A stretch of DNA of 64,000 nucleotides. It comes from Litomosoides sigmodontis (Eukaryota > Nematoda > Chromadorea > Rhabditida > Onchocercidae). The notes under the pieces were generated by a model. The model saw only the letters and a program-made list of their open reading frames with translations, did no database searches and was not told the DNA's origin. Position 1 is the first letter of the stretch, and each line of letters opens with the position of its first letter. Positions 52,766 through 64,000 of this stretch are shown here, piece after piece. The stretch is taken from contig OY718804.1 of assembly GCA_963070105.1 (NCBI GenBank), positions 6,409,317 through 6,473,316 of the forward strand, read 5' to 3'. A program made the position numbers and the translations under genes.

Positions 52766-55700
52766 AAATAGTGGCATTAATGCTATTTTGTGTAAGGAGT
52801 TTCATAATTCAGATCGTTAAAAGCCTAATTATCTGATGCTATTAAATTTATAAATGATTACAAATGTTCAGTGACTTACGAAGATTATGTGACTGTGATA
52901 TTAATACAACTGAATATAATTTAATTTACATCAATCCGTGCGTGTTATATTCATTAGAAGACAGTTAAACAAAATCTTTTTCATCAAAAATACCAATGGC
53001 GCTCGAAGAATAAAATATTGCAAAACAACAAAATAAATAACATCGAGAACGGTATTGGTTTTCCTTAGATATTTTAATGAAGTCAATTATCAAGATTTCG
53101 GACAGTGTAAAAAAAACCTCACCGATGTAACTGGTATACTGCTGAGGAATACTGATCGTGGTTGGGAGCAAAACATCCGTGATACTATCTAGGCACTCAG
53201 GAGATAACTCATTATCACCGAAAGATCCCAGTAATTCGGAAACAACCAAATCTGGGGGTGGTAGCTGACCAGCTTTGACTTTTTCACTCAGCTTTCGAAT
53301 ATCACCTTCTATAATTTGCACTCGATTCTTCCAGCTGAAAATATAATGCTGTACGATAGGACTGAAGACTGAAGAAAGCATTTTTTAGAATTCCGAATGG
53401 CTGCAAAATAAGCTAACCAATTGAGTAACGTAAATACTCAACAGATTATCTGGTGACTCTAAGCTGAGCAAAAATCATAAAAGTTTCAGAGAACAGTGAA
53501 ATATGGAGGATCCCAAATGAACGAGAATGATCCAAAAAGCATATGCATACATACAAAATAATTCCATTTTAATTTTTCCAAAAGAAGGACCAACTGGTGT
53601 TTGTTCCTAAATTGCAAAGTAACGATAGCATGTGTATTTTTTTCCATTGAATAAAGTTCAAGCTTCAGCAAGTCGCGGCGATTACAACTTTTTGCGTTGA
53701 ATAATTCCTCAGCTTCAATTATCATTTGCATCTACAAATAACCAATTTGCTTAAAATTAGTTCAGTGAATCTCAATTAAAAACCAAGCTATGTACTACTC
53801 AACGTAAACTATCTCATATGTTGCTGAGATACATGGAATACTTTACATTATTTTTATTTCCAGTTCACAGTAAAGTTGATATTTATCTTTAGAATTAAAC
53901 AAGAATAAACAGATCTTACCAGAGGCCCTCTCCCTGCTCCTAAAAGATACACAACGATGTTCCGTTCCTCATCAGTTATTTTAACGAGATCCTGAATAGC
54001 ATGACATACCGCTTCACGGTACAAATTATATTTCACAGAATCTTCTTCAAAAATTGCATAAGTACCGGAATCAAGATTATCTGCTAGTGGTTGTAGAGGC
54101 ATCTGAAATACAAGGAAATTCAGTTTCCACAACTCCAACAGCCTATCTAGAAATTGCTCAGAGGCACCATGAAGGAATATGCTATAATATCGAAATAAAC
54201 TCATTTTCTGTAGATCCGTCAATCTTTCACCATCTATCTTAGGTATGTTTCAGATGCGATTAAACGAAGCGCATACCTGTAAAGTATCGACGTATTCTCG
54301 GTGTCCAAGATATTCAAGCAAAACATTGTCATCTTTACCAACAAATGCAGCCTCTTTTGACTGAATTGCTTTTTCTTGTATCAGTTGTTTGATCATATTC
54401 ACATACTGCAGTCGAAAATGCTCATCAACTTGCTCAGAGCTACTGCAATATATCATCGGTCGTTGTATGACCGACACGAATAAATCCATTAATAAACGGT
54501 AATGTGCTCTAAAAATTGCGAAATTACTTTTTTCATATGGAAATGGTAAAAATATTTTTTTTTTCAATACTATGTTGCATTAAAAATGTGCTGGCGTTCC
54601 CAGTTATGCTCTGAAAGTTAACAGCAAGGCGCACACTAAGCACTTAGCTCATATCGGAAAGGTCTCTTTGTGTGTTACACATAAGAACTTAAATTATCTT
54701 AAGAAAAAAAACACTACAAGAAAAGGAAAATTAAAACAAAACAAAGGAAAGCATACGGTGGTAGCGTACATTTGCCATACCGCCCACTAGATGTGAAGAT
54801 AGATGTTTCAATACAAAATGAACATAGCGGTTCAGCATGCCAGCGCTTATATAGTCGTGGCTCCAGGAATTCATCGGCTAGATTAGGACATAATCTCAAT
54901 CCAACAGCTAGTTTCTGCATCGGGTAATTAGTACATAGACTCCGGAAATCTGCCCATATTCTCCAGATATCCCGGCCATCTTGTCTGCAATCCGCAGCAG
55001 GAAGAAGATTTTCATCGGTTGGCAGAAATACCCAAACACTACAATGTTGATATTATGATCAAGGTTTGTGATGTCATTTTCTCTCAGTTTAAATGACCAT
55101 CCCGTTTACAGAATTAAGACAGTCCTTTTTTCACACTTTCTCCGCGAATGCGCACTGATGATATATAAACCAAGGTAACATAAAACATTTGCTACATTCT
55201 GTAGCATATATCTTTCACTGCTAGAATGTAGCTAGACAACAAGCTTATTTGCGAAAAGCCTGGAAGGGAATACATATTGAAATATGCAATTTTGAGCAAA
55301 CTAAAACTACTTCTACTCATAAAGATGAACAATATGGAACATAAAAAATGAATTCAAACAGTAATTAAAACCTGTAAGTTATATTCCGAGTCCACATCCA
55401 TTTTGTTAATATTTCTGCTAATTTTGGTGAATCACGATGTTTTAGTTCCAACGTTAACACACGCAATGGCATATAAGTCATATAATTAAGCTCCTTTAAA
55501 CAAATGATTATGTGAATAGCGATTATAAACATTAGAGCTAATGATTTTATTTAAAAATTAAACGGCTTTTTATTACTTCGGCTGTTTCAAAACAATATGT
55601 ACTGAAACTACAATAGTAATGTCAAACTGCATGTGTCTTAAATCCAAAATTTTCGCAAATCTACTTTATGCTTCAGTCGCCAAGATATTTACTGAAGAAA

Positions 55701-56560
55701 ACACCACTGAAAAACTCGGTGACTGGAATAAAACAGAAGTGATTTAAATTATTAAGTGGAGAAATAAATCGAGTTCAATAATTTGAACAGTATCATTACT
55801 AACCTTTTCAATTTCAATGCATGATAAATCTGCCAACCAACTTTCGCTAGCATCACAATCTATCCAGTCTGATACCCGCCCTATAACATATGTTCCCCAC
55901 AATTTAACATCAAGCTGCAAATCCGGTAGATCTATCGGTGGTGGAGCGCCGTTTCTAAAAACAATAGCAAGTTTGAATATAAATTCATATTGCATATAAA
56001 TTTCTAGTATCGTCATCTAAATTATGTGCCACCAGCAGTAATTATCAGTGTTTGTAGAAATATGGGCTGGAGGAAAACAGTGAAATCTAGAAACTTACTT
56101 TTATCCACTGCTCTATTTATTTATTACCGCAACAGTAAGCGAAGTTTGCAATCATAGAAGTTGAAAATAACCCATTAAGCAAGGCGATAAGAATTATGAA
56201 GCTAATCGAAATTAATTTGCACTCAGATAATTTATGTTAATTTGAGTGTGTACGTCTGTCATATATATTTTTTAATGATTGCATGCGCTAATAAATCATT
56301 CCAAAACTGCTGAGTTTCTCTACCACTCTCCAAAATTCCAATACATGCAACAAATGCACCAACTTTTCAGGATGCCATGAAGATCGTTTCATACCGCCAA
56401 CTGGATAATTCATGAAATTGTAGTTTCGAGCGCCAAGTCTCGAACAGTATTCAACAATATTCGTGTCATGTATACCATCGCTACTTGTTGCCACCCATCC
56501 AACCAACGCCGAAACTTCTACATCGGACGCTCGCGCCAACTGCTCATCATCCTGACACAT
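50683..56560 (-). CDS. prmt-5: Protein arginine methyltransferase 5
   Basis: Type II arginine methyltransferase making symmetric dimethylarginine on Sm proteins, histones and p53. The order follows nematode PRMT5. The N-terminal TIM-barrel part is ALVGWVATSSDGIHDTNIVE, DVKLWGTYVIGRVSDWIDCD and WRIWADFRSLC. Next come PLADNLDSGTYAIFEEDSVK, which keeps the Phe that directs symmetric methylation, and the SAM-binding VYLLGAGRGPLVR. The double-Glu loop is VSELLGSFGDNELSPECLDS (exon near 53340-53130). The beta-barrel is GFAGYF, PETHTKGLVSWFPA and GVWYEWF, with the C-terminus TALQNKDGMSYFMRL and the stop at 50683-50685. Introns are numerous, and one contains a (TA)n repeat of about 90 bp. The start is uncertain: the first in-frame Met is at 56560, while the frame stays open to about 56635, so an upstream exon is possible. 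Confidence 0.92.
52674..52763. repeat. (TA)n microsatellite in a PRMT5 intron
   Basis: About 45 perfect TA units, the longest simple repeat in the window. They sit just downstream of the double-Glu exon and before the exon carrying APIQSVRLHQK. It would form a self-complementary hairpin in the pre-mRNA and is prone to length change and assembly error. Confidence 0.95.
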
Positions 56561-56635
56561 CTGAGCACCAGTGTCTTCGCTATAGGCCAACGAACCGATT
56601 ACAAACGTCTCCTTTACAATTCTTTCTCCTTCACC

Positions 56636-57547
56636 TTATTTCACCAGTGTCAGCTAAAAATGCAGATTACAGGACCATAACATCCCGGCCGAAAACACAG
56701 AATGACTTTTTATGGATGATGTCGATTGTTATCTACACAAATTTAATTTGATTCGCTCATAAACCACTGCATGGAATTTATCCCCTAAATCCAAACTTGT
56801 TCATGCTTACTGGAATTTTGGTTTAAAAAAGCAAGAATTCGTCCACTAATAGTTTAAAGATATCCCGCGGTAGTTGCGAGTCAACTCCAAAATAAACTAC
56901 GAGGAGTAGGTAATCTTCTGAGAAGTTGATAAGATATTTTACATATCTCAACAGATTAATTGTAGTGAATTATTTCCCTTTCCAAATAACAGAGTGTATG
57001 TACTACAAATCCATTTTTACCTCTTCTATCATCTTGAAAAGACAAATAAAAGAACTCAAACAAATTCATGCAGTACGTTCAGTCACATAAACTGATTCCA
57101 ATTAGTTTGCAATACGAAGATTTCGTTTAACAGTTTTACTCTACGAGCAGAACTGATATTTTCAAAGCATGTGGAAAACAGAAACACTTAAGAATCAAAA
57201 TTGAATATATAATTCTAGCCCTTGACTTATTTCTTAAAATAATTAAAAAAAATAACAGAAATGTCAATCACCTTAGGAAAGCATTAAAAGAGTCCTCCTA
57301 AAATCAGAATATTTGACTGGCCAATGAAACGAAACCTGTTTGAAATGCTACAGATCTGATGAACTATGAGCATAAACCATTGCACAAACAGCATACATAA
57401 CAGAAAAATGACCTGCTGCGTTTCCTAAAGCTTACAATAACAGCACGTGAAGCCTTTACAATACGGAAGAAATTTGCGTTAGAATTAAGAAAATCCATTA
57501 ATACTCAATACAGGGTATCTACTGCTACCATCAACTAGATTGTCACT
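56636..57547. other. Intergenic between PRMT5 and atp-2
   Basis: About 0.9 kb with the PRMT5 5' flank and the atp-2 3' flank. No supportable gene, though an unseen first exon of PRMT5 could lie here. Confidence 0.4.
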
Positions 57548-62062
<4,515 letters not shown>

Positions 62063-63366
62063 GTCCACGTCTTAAAAAAGAAAAAGTGAAAAGCGAAAGG
62101 AAACCTTCGCTATGCATGTGATGGTGCAATAATTTGTCATAATAAGTTAAACACTAAATGTCCATCGATCTAATAAATAGCAAAACAAAAAACCAAACAA
62201 ATAATGGCAGACATTAAAAGTGCAAACAAATGGATGCTGTCTGCTTCTTAACTACAAAACCTCGTAATCTTTGAGATACTTCAGACCTCATCGTGTTTAA
62301 AATCACAGTGAACCAGAAAATTTCCTTTTTTTTGCTCAAAACAGCAAGGCAACAGTAAGCAGCACACCCACCCCCAATTTATCGCCAACACAACCAACCA
62401 CACAGCCATTTGCTCCCCCACATCACTTGAGGATTTGGGCAGCAAACAAAATTCGTACACAGCCACTAAATGCAAAGTTCAACCGCATGCCACTTCTATT
62501 ATGCCTACAGAAGCTAGACAACTGCGTTATGAAAATATGCCAACCAGCCAATGAAGTCTCATTTAAGAAATCGTTTGATGGTTGTGTGTATGAATATGAT
62601 ACACTTCCGTAAGTTTTTTGGAAGTCAATTTAAACAACGATCCAATAGTTTTATTCGCAATGTAGCGTATATGAACAACAAATATATGTATGCTCTTATC
62701 TGATGTATACGAAACAAATTAGGACGGAAAGAAATGAAGTTGAGGAAATGATTGATAAGAGTTATGTTGGAAATATTATTCAAGATATAACAATAAGCAA
62801 AAGCCATAAGCTGAGATCAACGACTATGACGTAATATTTCAAGGAAGTAGTGTTTAATGCAACTTCTTAATCCTACTGCTTCAGTCATCAGCAGAACAGA
62901 TTTTCCTAAAAAAGTCAAAATAAAACGAGAATTATAAGTCATTTTTTCTCTCGCTAACACTGTTCTTTCTTCGTTAATAATCATAACGCTCATTTTGCTA
63001 ATTCATATATTTTTTACATGAGACTATATGTAAAAGCTTTTCTTCCGTAAGGCTATATGTAGAAAAAGCTTTAATATGCCTACAAAAATTTCCTAAATTT
63101 TACAACCTACATTTTGACCGTAACGTAACGTGGATAACATCGGCAGTGGAAGACTTAACTAATAATAATCTTATTATGAAGTTCCCATTTATATAAAATT
63201 CTAAAAAAAAATCGCTCTTGTAAAGCTAACTGAGGAATAACATCACAAAAAAGAACCCTTTCGTATTCTCACTGAATAGACGCTGCACGAAATGACGAAC
63301 AAATCTGCACACCAACAACTCTCGATAAAAGAATGAACAAAAAAAATCTTTTCAGCATATGCTCTT
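62063..63366. other. Upstream region of atp-2
   Basis: About 1.3 kb between the atp-2 start and the stop of the right-edge gene. It should contain the atp-2 promoter. An A-rich tract lies directly before the ATG on the + strand side (62074-62087). Short frames at 62281-62612 have no recognisable domain. Confidence 0.45.
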
Positions 63367-64000
63367 CTACTCAAACCTCAAAGCCTGCATCAATTGATCA
63401 ATTTCAACACCTCGATCAGGATAAGTCTGCTTTATCTTGTTACTGAAATTAAATAAGTGACGGTCTTTTTCATATTTAGAGGAGAACGAAGACGACCAGA
63501 AATCCATCATTTCAGCATTTAAAAACTATAAATTTACTTTTAAAGAAAGACACAAAGTGTGTAAAATAGTAAAAGAACGCATGCAAAATTTTCAAGTTAT
63601 GAGAGATTTTATAATTTCACTAAAAATTACTAAAAGTCACTTCTGTTTTAGCTCAAACAAAAATCTGTGCACTTTAACACTTATAGAGACTGAAAAGGAA
63701 TTACTTACAATGAAAACGCAATGGTTCGATGCAAATCTTGGAAGTGTCCGCGCTTTATCATTGATTCTAGTAAAAAAATCACACTGCTGATATTAGCCAC
63801 TGATTGGGGACCTTCTGACTATAAATGGTTACAAATGACGTAAAAAATCTTTAACCAGAAATGGTTATCAAAATTGAATAACCGCTCTCAGCATGGAACA
63901 TTTTTAGAACACCGTATATATTTCCATCGCTAGAGAATGCGAATCAGTTCCTTCGCTTATCCATTTTTCTTAGTAATTACTTTCATTAAAAGAGACAAAA
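63367..64000 (-). CDS. Unidentified gene, last two exons (partial, runs off the right edge)
   Basis: Two - strand exons fit together exactly in phase. 63766-63709 encodes SMIKRGHFQDLHRTIAFS, and 63442-63367 encodes NKIKQTYPDRGVEIDQLMQA followed by LRFE and a TAG stop. The junctions are CTAG|AATCAATG, CATT|GTAAGT and TTTCAG|TAACAAG. A phase 2-2 fit across two exons, both too short for ordinary frame searches, argues for a real gene. I do not recognise the family. The C-terminus looks helical and soluble. The 5' part is beyond the window or in exons I could not place between 63767 and 64000. Confidence 0.55.

Overview
This is eukaryotic nuclear DNA, almost certainly from a nematode. The base composition is AT-rich. 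Genes are broken into small exons by introns of roughly 60 to 1,000 bp, and splice acceptors are of the TTTCAG/TTTTAG type. Such acceptors also sit a few bases upstream of start codons, as expected for spliced-leader trans-splicing. Two genes lie head to tail about 157 bp apart, like a nematode operon. Protein details, such as the PRMT5 C-terminus ending in a SYFMRL-type motif, look more like Caenorhabditis than vertebrates. A spirurid or filarial worm is my best guess, but that is inference. All gene identities come from recognising protein families by eye. Exon borders were read by hand and may be off by a few bases.

Left third (1-25.5 kb, mostly + strand): the 3' end of the spliceosomal helicase PRP16/DHX38 (mog-1); an F-box/leucine-rich-repeat gene; on the - strand a tiny gene with the CDCA3/TOME-1 motif; an Integrator subunit 15 (C7orf26) homologue; the proteasome ubiquitin receptor ADRM1/RPN13; on the - strand an ER very-long-chain 3-oxoacyl-CoA reductase (HSD17B12/let-767 family); and a short SWAP70/DEF6-like PH-domain protein.

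Middle (26.6-44 kb, - strand): an unrecognised coiled-coil gene, then a multi-exon PIEZO mechanosensitive channel gene spanning about 12.6 kb.

Right third (45-64 kb, all - strand): mitochondrial tryptophanyl-tRNA synthetase (WARS2) directly downstream of peroxin-10 (PEX10) in an operon-like pair; PRMT5; the mitochondrial ATP synthase beta subunit (atp-2, all nine exons); and the last two exons of an unrecognised gene that runs off the right edge.

Most genes are housekeeping genes: splicing, transcription, proteasome, lipid synthesis, peroxisome, and mitochondrial translation and energy supply. There is no transposon, virus, CRISPR or rRNA/tRNA gene that I can support. The less routine items are the CDCA3-like microprotein, the PEX10-WARS2 pair, the two unassigned genes, a perfect hairpin in an atp-2 intron, and frequent GTT-type splice donors.
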